From positions 1-23,032 of IMG/VR virus record IMGVR_UViG_3300032053_000552: a stretch of 23,032 nucleotides of DNA; one strand, written 5' to 3'. The position numbers were made by a program, and so were the translations under genes. The notes beneath the pieces were generated by a model, which was not told where the DNA came from, did no database searches, and saw only the letters and a program-made list of their open reading frames with translations. This document shows, in pieces, positions 13,510 to 20,448 of this stretch; within the stretch, counting starts at the first letter, position 1, and the number at the start of each line of letters is the position of its first letter. The DNA comes from a virus.

Positions 13510-15909
13510 TTAGTCTTTCAGGTAGCGGACCACCAGTTTATTCCCGGCAATCAGAACACCGTCCAAGCCGAGCGTGTCCCAATTCAGCCGCCGAATATCC
13601 GAGCCGTTGGTGATAACCGTGTAGTCATCGGTATACACCTGGGGGCCGGAGCCTTTGACGAAAAGAGAGACGTTGCCAGCGATTTTCGGCACAGCGGCCA
13701 GGTCAATATACTTATTGGTAATGTCCGTGCCGCTCAGCGTCAGGATTTCCACCGCCTCTACCAGCACGTTGTCCAGCGACACGTTCCGGTCCGGCATGGC
13801 CAGCGTCCGGGTGGTAGCGGTGGCAACCGCCGAGGAATCAAACGCCGTCTTTTTGGTGTGGTCCGTGCCGTCCCGGAAATTCGGCGCGTCCAGGTAAGCC
13901 GGGGAAAGCGTCGTAAGGAACGGCGCAAAGGACATTCCGGTGGTGCCTACCGTGGTCACGTCCGCCGCGAGACAGAGCACCGCGCCGCCCAATGCCAGAC
14001 CGGCAGCCACCCGAAAAGCGGTGTTCGCTTTCATCTCCGAAGGGCTGTCAAAGTCTGTGGAGCGGGTCAGGATAAACGGGGCGCCGCCGCTACCCGCCTG
14101 GGTCACCACGTAGAGGCCACGGTTGGCGCTCGTGGATTCATTCTGGACCAGGAACAGGTCACCGTTGGACAGCGCCGCGCCGTCCGAGGTAGCGCTCGGA
14201 ATCGCGCCATTGCTGTTACCGGTCAACGTTGCGCCCACGCCGGCGGTGCCGTTGTTATAGGTGCAGGCGGGGAGCGCCGCCACAGACGCGTAGGTGACCC
14301 CGAGCGTCCGAGTAGCGGGGAGCACCAGTCCTAGGTCCACGTCATAGTCCGGCATGGTGATAGTGCGGGTCTGGCCCGTAGCAATGCCGCTGGTGTCGAA
14401 CGTCAGGGCCTTGGTGGGGTCCGCCCCGTCTCGCAGGGTAAAGTAGTTGGTAAAGAAAGAAATCAGTGTCCCGAAAGTGATAGCATCGGCACCAATCGTG
14501 GTTACCGGGTTGACCGACAGCCAAATGGTCTGAGAGTAGATATTTCCCGAGCCGATAAACACCGGGGTGCCGACCGTTAGAGAGGCGGGGGTGTTCATAC
14601 CGGTGGCGCGGGTAAGGATATAGGGGTTACTACCGTCGCCTACCTGAGTAAGCGTATAAAGCCCGTTCTGATAGCTCGTGGACTGAGCGGTGAGCAAAAC
14701 CCGGAGACCGACCACGGCGGGGACGCCGTCGGTAGTCGGGAAAGCGCCGTTACCTGTCGCGGTAATCGTCGCGCCGACGCCTGCCGCGCCGTTAGCGTAG
14801 GTGCCAGAGACGTTGCTACTGGCTAGTGCCTCCCCCGTATTAACGGAACCGGTGCCGAGGGCGCCCAAGTCCACGTCATAGTCCGGCATGGTCAGGGTGC
14901 GGGTGTTGCTCGGGGAAACCCCGCTGACGTTCATACGGAACAGTTTCGACGGGTCCGAGGTGTCCCGCACACCGAACGCGGTGGACAGGAACATGCCGAG
15001 AGGCAGGAACGTAACGCCGGTGGTGCCCACCGTCGTTACGTTGCTCTGGAGCACCCAAATGCTGGTGCCGTAAAAGGTGCCGGCGGCTACGAAAATCGGC
15101 GTGCCGGCTTTCATAAGGGCCGGGCTGTTCATGAACGGAACGCGGGTCAGAATGTATGGCGTGCTGCCGTCACCCGGCTGGGTGAGCTGGTAGAGACCGT
15201 TTTGAAAACTAGAGGACTGATTGACTAGCGCGATATACTCGTCACCGGCGAGCACCACGCCGTCCGTGGTGGGGAAAAGTCCGTTAGAGCCAGCCGTGAT
15301 AGTCGCGCCGACGCCTGCCGCGCCGTTAGCGTAGGTGCCGGCAACGTTGGCATAGGCCAGGACGTTGGCAAAATTGGCGCGGGTGGTGGTGAGCAGCGCC
15401 GCCGCGCTGGTGGCATCAATGACCCCGCCGATTCCGTCCTCGATAAACGCGGACACCGGCACCGCGTAAAGGTCGAAAATTTCGACAAAGAAAAAGTCAA
15501 TCGACGTGGCGCCGCCAAACGTGAAAGACGAGCCGTCAGCTTTCTTATAGGTCAGGGTGTAGACCCCGGCCGCCTCAGACAGAACGCCGTAAATGTCCTT
15601 ACCGGTGCCGTCGTCAATGCCGTCCGACGTGCCGGCGGCGCGGATAAGGACCCGCTTGGCGTCGGTGGCGCCGGAGACCGTGCCGGTGTAGATACCAAGG
15701 GCGGTCAGCGACGTCTGGGGCGTCGGCGTAATGGCCACGGCGGTGACCTGGGTGGTGACCACCTGAGCGGAGCTGGTGGCGCTGAACGCCGCCACGGCGT
15801 CCCGCTCAGCAATCAGCTTGGACTGGAGCACCCCTTGCTTAGCGCCCGCTGTCAGGTGGTTATTAGCGATAGTATTATCGGTGATAAATTGGCCTAGCTG
15901 CTTTGACAT
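13510..15909 (-). CDS. modular tail fibre with three long repeats
   Basis: A 799-residue fibre. Residues 1-150 are a variable N-terminal part ('FITDNTIANNHLTAGAKQGV', followed by a beta domain). Three repeats of about 180 residues begin with (Y)ANG/YNNG-type 'YANGAAGVGATIT' at 193, 371 and 551. Each contains 'G.FPTTDG......L..Q.....NGLY.LTQ.GDG..PYILTR' and 'T.IG...ITF'. Each repeat ends with '..RD..DP.K...........TRT..MPD..V.L'. This module is common in phage fibres. The C-terminus (715-799) 'VEAVEILTLSGTDITNKYID' continuing to 'LDGVLIAGNKLVVRYLKD' matches a widespread fibre tip domain. ATG 15909 follows a GGAG site. The gene is on the strand opposite to the other tail genes and is transcribed as a separate unit. 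Confidence 0.85.
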   Translation of the reverse strand: MSKQLGQFITDNTIANNHLTAGAKQGVLQSKLIAERDAVAAFSATSSAQVVTTQVTAVAITPTPQTSLTALGIYTGTVSGATDAKRVLIRAAGTSDGIDDGTGKDIYGVLSEAAGVYTLTYKKADGSSFTFGGATSIDFFFVEIFDLYAVPVSAFIEDGIGGVIDATSAAALLTTTRANFANVLAYANVAGTYANGAAGVGATITAGSNGLFPTTDGVVLAGDEYIALVNQSSSFQNGLYQLTQPGDGSTPYILTRVPFMNSPALMKAGTPIFVAAGTFYGTSIWVLQSNVTTVGTTGVTFLPLGMFLSTAFGVRDTSDPSKLFRMNVSGVSPSNTRTLTMPDYDVDLGALGTGSVNTGEALASSNVSGTYANGAAGVGATITATGNGAFPTTDGVPAVVGLRVLLTAQSTSYQNGLYTLTQVGDGSNPYILTRATGMNTPASLTVGTPVFIGSGNIYSQTIWLSVNPVTTIGADAITFGTLISFFTNYFTLRDGADPTKALTFDTSGIATGQTRTITMPDYDVDLGLVLPATRTLGVTYASVAALPACTYNNGTAGVGATLTGNSNGAIPSATSDGAALSNGDLFLVQNESTSANRGLYVVTQAGSGGAPFILTRSTDFDSPSEMKANTAFRVAAGLALGGAVLCLAADVTTVGTTGMSFAPFLTTLSPAYLDAPNFRDGTDHTKKTAFDSSAVATATTRTLAMPDRNVSLDNVLVEAVEILTLSGTDITNKYIDLAAVPKIAGNVSLFVKGSGPQVYTDDYTVITNGSDIRRLNWDTLGLDGVLIAGNKLVVRYLKD

Positions 15910-15933
15910 ACGCTCAGGTCTCCGAAAATTTTG

Positions 15934-15992
15934 GGTGGATTTCGCAGGCTTGGGATACAGGTATGTTACCCGATCCGGTGATTAAATCCACC
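15934..15992 (-). repeat. inverted repeat in the leader of the tail fibre gene
   Basis: GGTGGATTT (15934-15942) and AAATCCACC (15984-15992) are a perfect 9-bp inverted repeat, 41 bases apart. The segment lies between the terminator at 16045-16069 and the fibre start at 15909. It may fold the leader or be an operator pair. No promoter box was clearly recognised in the 135-base gap (15910-16044). Confidence 0.45.
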
Positions 15993-16044
15993 AGGTCGGG
16001 CGTCCACGGGCGGTTGGTCGGCGGGGAGGGGAGAGACTTGAGGG

Positions 16045-16069
16045 AAAAACCGGGCTAGTTTGCTAACCC
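16045..16069 (-). terminator. intrinsic terminator at the end of the replication operon
   Basis: On the minus strand GGGTTAG-CAAA-CTAGCCC is a 7-bp stem with one wobble and a four-base loop, followed by GGTTTTT. It overlaps the end of the small ORF at 16055-16174, whose stop lies in the stem. It separates the replication genes from the tail fibre. Confidence 0.7.
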
Positions 16070-16174
16070 CTTAGCCATTTTAGGATAAATTTCGGGGCTG
16101 GTGGCCGCAGCGGAACGCGGTACGCGCCACTCTCCGCCGAGCATGACGCGTTCCTGAGTGGTCGGCCGGGTCAT
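16055..16174 (-). CDS. small hypothetical protein (39 aa)
   Basis: A short ORF from ATG 16174, which overlaps the preceding stop (ATGA). The product begins MTRPTTQERVMLGGEWRVPR and ends in PEIYPKMAKGLAN; it is basic and without Cys or hydrophobic stretches. Its stop codon is inside the terminator stem at 16052-16069, which is unusual but common enough at operon ends. Translation is supported by the tight coupling with the gene before it and codon use. The function is unknown and it may be an unimportant read-through product. Confidence 0.5.
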   Translation of the reverse strand: MTRPTTQERVMLGGEWRVPRSAAATSPEIYPKMAKGLAN

Positions 16175-16503
16175 TGCACCACCAGCTTAGGCGTCGGCTT
16201 TGCCTCCAATGCCTTTTGACGAATATAGGCGCATTTCTCGCTGATTCGCTGAATCATAAGCGCCTCCATTTCAGTGGGCATGGACGGGTCCATGTAGGTG
16301 CCGAAAATTTGGACGAGCAAGCCAACGCTGGCGTCTAGGAAATAGTCGAGCTGGACCGCCCTGTATTTCGGCTCGTCCGCCGGTAGGTACTTTAACGACG
16401 TCTTAAGCCCGTGTTGAATATTGGACTGAACAGCGGCCACATACTGCATAGCCTCGTTTCTCACTTTATCCTCCCACGGGGCATTCGGCGGTAGCTCAAT
16501 CAT
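16171..16503 (-). CDS. hypothetical helical protein (110 aa)
   Basis: A 110-residue protein whose ATG overlaps the upstream TGA. It appears mostly alpha-helical: 'PWEDKVRNEAMQYVAAVQSN', then 'VQLDYFLDASVGLLVQIFGT' and 'EMEALMIQRISEKCAYIRQK'. No signal peptide or transmembrane span is obvious; the hydrophobic stretch near 55-68 is amphipathic. The next small ORF is coupled at its 3' end. It sits in the short-gene cluster downstream of the polymerase. No family recognised. Confidence 0.65.
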   Translation of the reverse strand: MIELPPNAPWEDKVRNEAMQYVAAVQSNIQHGLKTSLKYLPADEPKYRAVQLDYFLDASVGLLVQIFGTYMDPSMPTEMEALMIQRISEKCAYIRQKALEAKPTPKLVVQ

Positions 16504-16754
16504 GGCGCGGTTCCTTTCGTCTCAGGGGTGGTTTCCAGACGGTTCTTTTCGTACCAACGGACCGCCATGCAAAAGCCGTGAGCGCAAGCGTTCATGGCTA
16601 TGGTTTGGTCAGTCAGCGGCGCGTCTTTGTATTTCGTCTTTATGTAGTAGCTGCCGGCGTCCAGGCTTTGCTTTATCATTTCCGCCTCGGGCATAGGCTC
16701 CCCGGACGTCCGCCACAGGTTCTCCAGCTCTTGCACTAACTCCGGCTTTTCCAT
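16500..16754 (-). CDS. hypothetical protein (84 aa)
   Basis: An 84-residue protein with a GGAG ribosome site about six bases before ATG 16754. It is helical: 'PELVQELENLWRTSGEPMPE', then 'QTIAMNACAHGFCMAVRWYE' with two Cys. A C-terminal Thr/Pro-rich end follows. Its 5' end overlaps the zinc-ribbon ORF at 16609-16869 in another frame by 146 bases. Because it has a good ribosome site, typical codon use and overlaps the following gene's ATG by four bases (ATGA), I regard it as real. Function unknown. Confidence 0.65.
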   Translation of the reverse strand: MEKPELVQELENLWRTSGEPMPEAEMIKQSLDAGSYYIKTKYKDAPLTDQTIAMNACAHGFCMAVRWYEKNRLETTPETKGTAP

Positions 16755-16869
16755 AGGGTCTCCGAATCGGGCCGCTCTCCAGCCCCAGGTTTACGTTACA
16801 GTCCCGGCACACGCCCGGCAAATCCCCGGCGCCTAGTGGCGTTTCACATTGGTGGCAAAGCGGCGTCAT
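16609..16869 (-). CDS. zinc-ribbon protein overlapping the next gene
   Basis: An ORF of 86 residues starting with ATG 16869, which overlaps the stop of the MazG-like gene (ATGA). The first 30 residues, MTPLCHQCETPLGAGDLPGV then CRDCNV, have two CxxC pairs (C5/C8, C21/C24) typical of a zinc ribbon. The remaining 50 residues are Gly/Arg/Ala-rich without clear structure ('PYGKAGVSARAGEPVADVRG', 'AYARGGNDKAKPGRRQLLHK') and are read from the same DNA as the start of the 84-residue gene. The N-terminal part is convincing; the C-terminal part may be translated only because no earlier stop exists in frame. Role unknown. Confidence 0.5.
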   Translation of the reverse strand: MTPLCHQCETPLGAGDLPGVCRDCNVNLGLESGPIRRPYGKAGVSARAGEPVADVRGAYARGGNDKAKPGRRQLLHKDEIQRRAAD

Positions 16870-17165
16870 GCGGGGGTGTGGGTGCAATGCACCAGCGCGA
16901 TACGCTGAGCCAGCCGCCGCATTTTCAGGTCCACTTGGTCGGCCACCGCCGTGGGTCCGTAGATAATGGCGAGCTGTTCCACCATGATTGCCACGTCGGC
17001 TATTTCGGTGATTATGTGCGGCGGCGCCACCGGCCGGTCTTTGCGCTTGAGGCGCTGGAGAATCAGCGCCAGCTCCAGGCATTCCTCTATCGCCTGGTCC
17101 GTCTGGGCGTCGGCGCCGTAGTGGTGGACCGCAGCGCGGCAGGTGTCTTTGTGCTCGGGGGTCAT
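16866..17165 (-). CDS. MazG-like nucleotide pyrophosphohydrolase
   Basis: A 99-residue all-alpha protein. Residues E27, E28, E31 (IEECLEL) and E54, D57 (EIADVAIMVEQL) form the ExxE(x12-28)ExxD type metal-binding signature of the MazG/dUTPase-like all-alpha NTP pyrophosphatases. Family members hydrolyse (d)NTPs to monophosphates and adjust nucleotide pools, or reduce ppGpp signalling. 'GADAQTDQAIEECLELALIL' and 'HIITEIADVAIMVEQLAIIY' fit the usual MazG-like phage proteins. It follows the DNA polymerase with a 4-base gap, which suits a role in supplying or cleaning nucleotides for replication. Exact substrate cannot be told. Confidence 0.75.
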   Translation of the reverse strand: MTPEHKDTCRAAVHHYGADAQTDQAIEECLELALILQRLKRKDRPVAPPHIITEIADVAIMVEQLAIIYGPTAVADQVDLKMRRLAQRIALVHCTHTPA

Positions 17166-17169
17166 GGTG

Positions 17170-19206
17170 CTATTTCCGGTAACGGGTTGCTTGGTAGCTG
17201 TCCACTTTAACGGGGAGCCCAGCGGCCCACGACGGCAGCTCTTTCATAAGTCCCTCAAATTCTGCAAGCGTCCCGTAGCTGGCGTCCGCCTCCGCTACAA
17301 TCTCATCGTGGACGGTTAAAATAACGTCATAGCCACCGTGGGCGTCAATCCGGAGCATGGCGGCGGCCATCAAATCCCGGGCGGTGGCTTGGGTCACGTT
17401 GGCCGTCAGCTTGCCGCCGTAGGTGGCGCTCCGCTCCCACTGGCGGGTGACCGGGTTGGTTTCGTAGTGGTATATAACGGGACGCTTTTCCTCCCCGCCC
17501 CAACGCGGGATTTCATACCTAACTTCGGGGTCCGCGTAGGCGAGACGCCGTCCGCTCGGGAGCTGGCAGAATAGAAAACGGCGCTCCAGCCACCAGGTGG
17601 TGCGGTTAATGGCGTAGCGTTTCCCCCGGTTTTCAATGGCCGCAATGGCGGCCCGCTGGAGGTTGGCCCAAAGCTGCACCACCGGGTAATGATGGGACCG
17701 GTATGCTTTAATCGCCAGCTCAGCGGTGTTCTCGTCCATATCAATGCCCTGTTTGACCTGGCAATGCTCCCGGAATTTTTTGGCACCTAGCTGGAAACCG
17801 GCGCCCAAAACCGCCGCTTTGCCAACCTGCCGCTGTTCCTTGGTGACGTCGTCCCGGTTTTTACCGTAGATGACCGCCGCCATATCTTCATAGATAGGCT
17901 CACCCATGGCAAGGGACTGGAGCCCGTCCAGGTGTTTCGCTAACCAAAAGAGGACGCGCACCTCAATGGTGGAGTAGTCACCGCTATAGAGCTGGCGGCC
18001 CTTAGGTGCGACAATGACGCCACGGAGGCACGAGGCAAAGGCGCTGAGCGGGTTCCCGTAGATGAAGCGCACCAGCTCCAAATCCCCAAGCGCGATAATG
18101 GAGGCGAGCTGGGCGCTGTCCTTGACGTCACCACGGGGGAAATTGTGGGGCTGGACCCCGGCGCCACCCCACCGCCCTGTGGACGCGCCGTGGTAGAGCA
18201 GGTTATCCCGCAGCCGCCCGTCGTAGCGGCTCCGGTGCTCAAAAGCCTCGTATTTCGCGGTGGACGTCTTACCGATGGCTTGGCGGATTTCGAGCATACG
18301 CCGGGCGTCTCCGTCCACCACGCCGGCCGCCAGCGCGTCCGCCACCGTTTTGGCTTGCAGGTTCGGGAGAAAGACGCGCTCCGCCGCCAGCCACTCCAGC
18401 ACGCCGTCCCGTTGGGTGGTGGAGACCAGCATACCCAGCGTCATTTCGTCCGTCTCTTTATTGAGCTGACGCGTTTCCTCGTCAATCATATCGAGGACGG
18501 TAATGGCCAGCTTGCGGTCCACCTGGAACCCGCGCAAATTAATCCGCTGGTCCAGCTCCCAAACCTTGCGCTCGGTGGGGTGGAGCGGCGGCAGCGCCAA
18601 AAATAGGTCGGTCTCCACCTCCACGTCTTTTTTACAGTATTCCATGAGCCGCTGAATCTGTGGCGGGCTCTCGTGCCATTTGTCCGTGTTCTTTTTCGTC
18701 GCCTTGCGCGGCTTGCACATTTGCAGTAGTAGCTTGCGGCCCTCCATATCCTTTTGGACGGGGAGCCCCGCCGCCTTGGCGGCGCCCTCCAGCGCCCGGG
18801 GGAGCGCCAACGCCGCCGCCAGTGACGCGGTGCAGAGCCACCGCGACGGTGACGCGGTGGCCGCCTCCAGCAAACGGTGGTCACCGAGCAGACGCCGAGC
18901 CACCACAAATTTAGTGATAACCTGCTCAAATAGGGCGTTATGGGCGCAAAGAATTACACTGGTGTCCAGTAGCGTGGTGATAAAGGTACGCCACATGAGG
19001 TTATCAAAATCGTGGACGAGCGGAGACCAACACCGAATCGGCGCGGTCTTTAGCGTCTCACGGGTGCCTATCCTATACGCTACGCAAATCAGCTCCGTGG
19101 ATTTGTCGGCGGCGTATTCAAACGAGCCGGTACGCTTGAGATTCGCACAGCTTCGGGTCTCAAAGTCTATAACAGCGTACACCGTGTCTTTGGTAAACGT
19201 CGTCAC
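17170..19206 (-). CDS. family A DNA polymerase with 3'-5' exonuclease domain
   Basis: A 678-residue phage DNA polymerase. The N-terminus has an exonuclease domain: D14-F-E16 (AVIDFETRS), 'CAHNALFEQVI' around 95 (Exo II-like, usual Asp replaced by Glu as in many phage homologues) and Y190-C-K-K-D194 (Exo III). Polymerase motifs: A 'SGDYSTIEVRVLF' with D410 and E415; B 'RQVGKAAVLGAGFQLG' with K463; C 'VHDEIVAE' with H633, D634 and E635. No 5'-3' exonuclease domain. It copies the phage genome in concert with the ssDNA-binding and nuclease genes upstream. Start GTG at 19206 overlaps the previous stop by four bases; no ATG is in a better position. No frameshift seen. Confidence 0.95.
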   Translation of the reverse strand: MTTFTKDTVYAVIDFETRSCANLKRTGSFEYAADKSTELICVAYRIGTRETLKTAPIRCWSPLVHDFDNLMWRTFITTLLDTSVILCAHNALFEQVITKFVVARRLLGDHRLLEAATASPSRWLCTASLAAALALPRALEGAAKAAGLPVQKDMEGRKLLLQMCKPRKATKKNTDKWHESPPQIQRLMEYCKKDVEVETDLFLALPPLHPTERKVWELDQRINLRGFQVDRKLAITVLDMIDEETRQLNKETDEMTLGMLVSTTQRDGVLEWLAAERVFLPNLQAKTVADALAAGVVDGDARRMLEIRQAIGKTSTAKYEAFEHRSRYDGRLRDNLLYHGASTGRWGGAGVQPHNFPRGDVKDSAQLASIIALGDLELVRFIYGNPLSAFASCLRGVIVAPKGRQLYSGDYSTIEVRVLFWLAKHLDGLQSLAMGEPIYEDMAAVIYGKNRDDVTKEQRQVGKAAVLGAGFQLGAKKFREHCQVKQGIDMDENTAELAIKAYRSHHYPVVQLWANLQRAAIAAIENRGKRYAINRTTWWLERRFLFCQLPSGRRLAYADPEVRYEIPRWGGEEKRPVIYHYETNPVTRQWERSATYGGKLTANVTQATARDLMAAAMLRIDAHGGYDVILTVHDEIVAEADASYGTLAEFEGLMKELPSWAAGLPVKVDSYQATRYRK

Positions 19207-19406
19207 CCTTTACCTCGCTGGTGCCAGAGTGGTGCAAGGCAGACGGTCCAGAGCTGGCTCGGAATTTTCCATTTGCAGAACGCCACCTGGGCGCCGCCGA
19301 TAGCCGCGAGACCCAGGAACAGCCCGAGCATGATTAAAGTGAGCTGGCCGCCCTGGCTCTTGACGCGGGGAACGCGGATTTTGGCCACCGTCTTAAAGTG
19401 TTTCAA
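19203..19406 (-). CDS. small single-TM protein (67 aa)
   Basis: I place the start at TTG 19406, which overlaps the upstream TGA (TTGA); a longer frame upstream is part of the broken receiver gene. The product has a basic N-terminus (LKHFKTVAKIRVPRVKSQGG), one TM segment at about 22-42 ('QLTLIMLGLFLGLAAIGGAQ'), and a short tail with Cys/Trp ('CKWKIPSQLWTVCLAPLWHQ'). The stop overlaps the GTG of the polymerase. Position suggests a membrane-associated accessory of the replication genes, but the family is not recognised. Confidence 0.55.
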   Translation of the reverse strand: MKHFKTVAKIRVPRVKSQGGQLTLIMLGLFLGLAAIGGAQVAFCKWKIPSQLWTVCLAPLWHQRGKG

Positions 19407-19735
19407 TGTAGCGCCGCCCGGACCGACGCCGCCAGCTCGGACATTCCTAAGGGCTTGGTGATATAGATATTGCACCCGAATTTCAACGCCTCGTCCCGGT
19501 GGGCCCTTTCGGAGCAAGCCGGCCAGGGCCAAGCCGTCCAGGTCTGGCAAGCCCGATATCCACTAACACTATATCGTAGTGGCGTATTTGGACGTGGTGG
19601 AGAGACCGTCCATGGCTGTCTCCACGCAATCGACCGAGGCGCCGGCCATGCTTTGTCCGTGTGGGCGCTGTAGGCGGCAATCCGTCCGGTATAACCGCTC
19701 GCCAGGATAGTGCGGCCGGTCAGCTCCCGTCTCAT
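19403..19735 (-). pseudogene. response-regulator receiver domain split over three frames
   Basis: The open frame from ATG 19735 to TGA 19403 (110 codons) starts as 'MRRELTGRTILASGYTGRIA' and ends in 'GCNIYITKPLGMSELAASVR' then AALH. That end is the last strand and helix of a CheY-like receiver, with the conserved Lys. Between these, receiver sequence is seen only in other frames: 'GASVDCVETAMDGL' (about 19650-19606), 'YDIVLVDIGL' (about 19583-19551) with the phospho-acceptor-type Asp, and 'PDLDGLALAGLLRKG' (about 19550-19504). At least four single-base shifts, net zero, would be needed to join them. Start and stop overlap both neighbours perfectly. Either a decayed or compensated gene or local sequencing indels. 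The usual acidic pair after strand 1 is absent. Confidence 0.6.
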
Positions 19736-20088
19736 TGCCGCGCCCCGGGTGGCGGCGGGAAAATGTCATTTTTGGCCACGGTGATTCTCTGGCTAAAAAA
19801 CCCTGCCATGTAGTCCTGGGTGAAATGCTCCATGACCCGCTCTTTCCACCGCTCGGCGTCACGGCCACGGATTTCGGCCGAGCCCAGCGCTAGGCAAAGC
19901 TGGTCAAGGTATTCCTCGGTGGTAAAGGGCTCCACCCCGGTGCGCTGGGCATACACCTGGTAGTGGCTCCAGTAGTTCAAGGCTTTCTTAAAGGCGGGGG
20001 TGACGAAATCGGGACATACGTAAAACGGTAACGCCACGGTGTCGATAGACACCCGGCCGGTGACCGCGTCTACGTTAACTCTTTGCAT
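19732..20088 (-). CDS. hypothetical protein (118 aa)
   Basis: A 118-residue protein whose start (ATG 20088) overlaps the previous gene by 19 bases and whose stop overlaps the following ATG. The N-terminus has a beta-type segment 'NVDAVTGRVSIDTVALPFYV' and the rest appears helical: 'PAFKKALNYWSHYQVYAQRT', 'EEYLDQLCLALGSAEIRGRD', 'AERWKERVMEHFTQDYMAGF'. It ends with a Pro-rich tail 'DIFPPPPGARQ'. No metal motif, signal peptide or TM. It is in the replication operon, so a DNA-metabolism accessory role is possible, but the family is not recognised. Confidence 0.65.
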   Translation of the reverse strand: MQRVNVDAVTGRVSIDTVALPFYVCPDFVTPAFKKALNYWSHYQVYAQRTGVEPFTTEEYLDQLCLALGSAEIRGRDAERWKERVMEHFTQDYMAGFFSQRITVAKNDIFPPPPGARQ

Positions 20089-20312
20089 GGGGATTTGCCT
20101 CGGAAATGGTGTTTACGGCGGGTCTCGTCACCAAGGCAACCGCAGGACTTGGTGGTGCCGTTCTTTAAGCTGATAGGGTGTGACGTGGTGACCAGCCCGC
20201 AGGTGCAGCGGCAGCGCCACCGGATAGTGTTATCAATACGGCTACGGGTCATTTCAAGGACGGTCAGGCGGCCAAACGTCTGACCCACCAGGTTGGCAAT
20301 ACGCGGGTTCAT
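20070..20312 (-). CDS. zinc-finger protein of the AP2/HNH-associated type (80 aa)
   Basis: An 80-residue protein from ATG 20312 (GAGG site upstream). 'LVGQTFGRLTVLEMTR' and 'WRCRCTCG', then 'SLKNGTTKSCGCL', form a familiar pattern: 'G..FGRLTV', then 'W.C.C.CG', a beta hairpin, and 'SCGCL'. It is the N-terminal zinc module of many phage AP2- or HNH-type homing endonucleases and also occurs alone as here. C34, C36, C57 and C59 (approximate) would bind zinc. The catalytic HNH part is absent, so it is a stand-alone DNA-binding module or a remnant. Basic C-terminus (RRKHHFRGKS). Confidence 0.7.
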   Translation of the reverse strand: MNPRIANLVGQTFGRLTVLEMTRSRIDNTIRWRCRCTCGLVTTSHPISLKNGTTKSCGCLGDETRRKHHFRGKSPCKELT

Positions 20313-20339
20313 TTGGTGCCCTCGGTGGTGTCAGGGAAA

Positions 20340-20405
20340 GGTGGGAGACGGTTTTAGACGCTGAGTAACTGGCAAGCGGCCCACCGCCGTTTTGCGTCTC
20401 CCACC
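20340..20405 (-). promoter_or_regulatory. structured intergenic element with 11-bp inverted repeat
   Basis: GGTGGGAGACG (20340-20350) and CGTCTCCCACC (20395-20405) are a perfect 11-bp inverted repeat. The inside contains a second possible stem (CGCT at 20360, AGCG about 12 bases further). It lies in the 136-base gap before the zinc-finger gene, on the minus-strand mRNA. No T run follows on either strand, so it is not an intrinsic terminator. A TACAAT box upstream (about 20448-20443 on the minus strand) might be a -10, but no good -35 was found. Possible leader RNA, processing site or operator. Confidence 0.5.
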
Positions 20406-20448
20406 CTAACCCCTATATCCTGCCCGTCCGTGGACAGAATATTGTAGG

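Noticed and set aside
13483-14334. Plus-strand 283-residue ORF inside the minus-strand tail fibre
   Set aside because: Arg/Gly/His-rich shadow of the fibre gene; it also starts within the fibre terminator region.
19569-19868. Minus-strand 99-residue frame as an independent gene
   Set aside because: Its first part lies inside the real 118-residue gene. Only its end carries receiver sequence, explained by a frame shift in the 19403-19735 gene.
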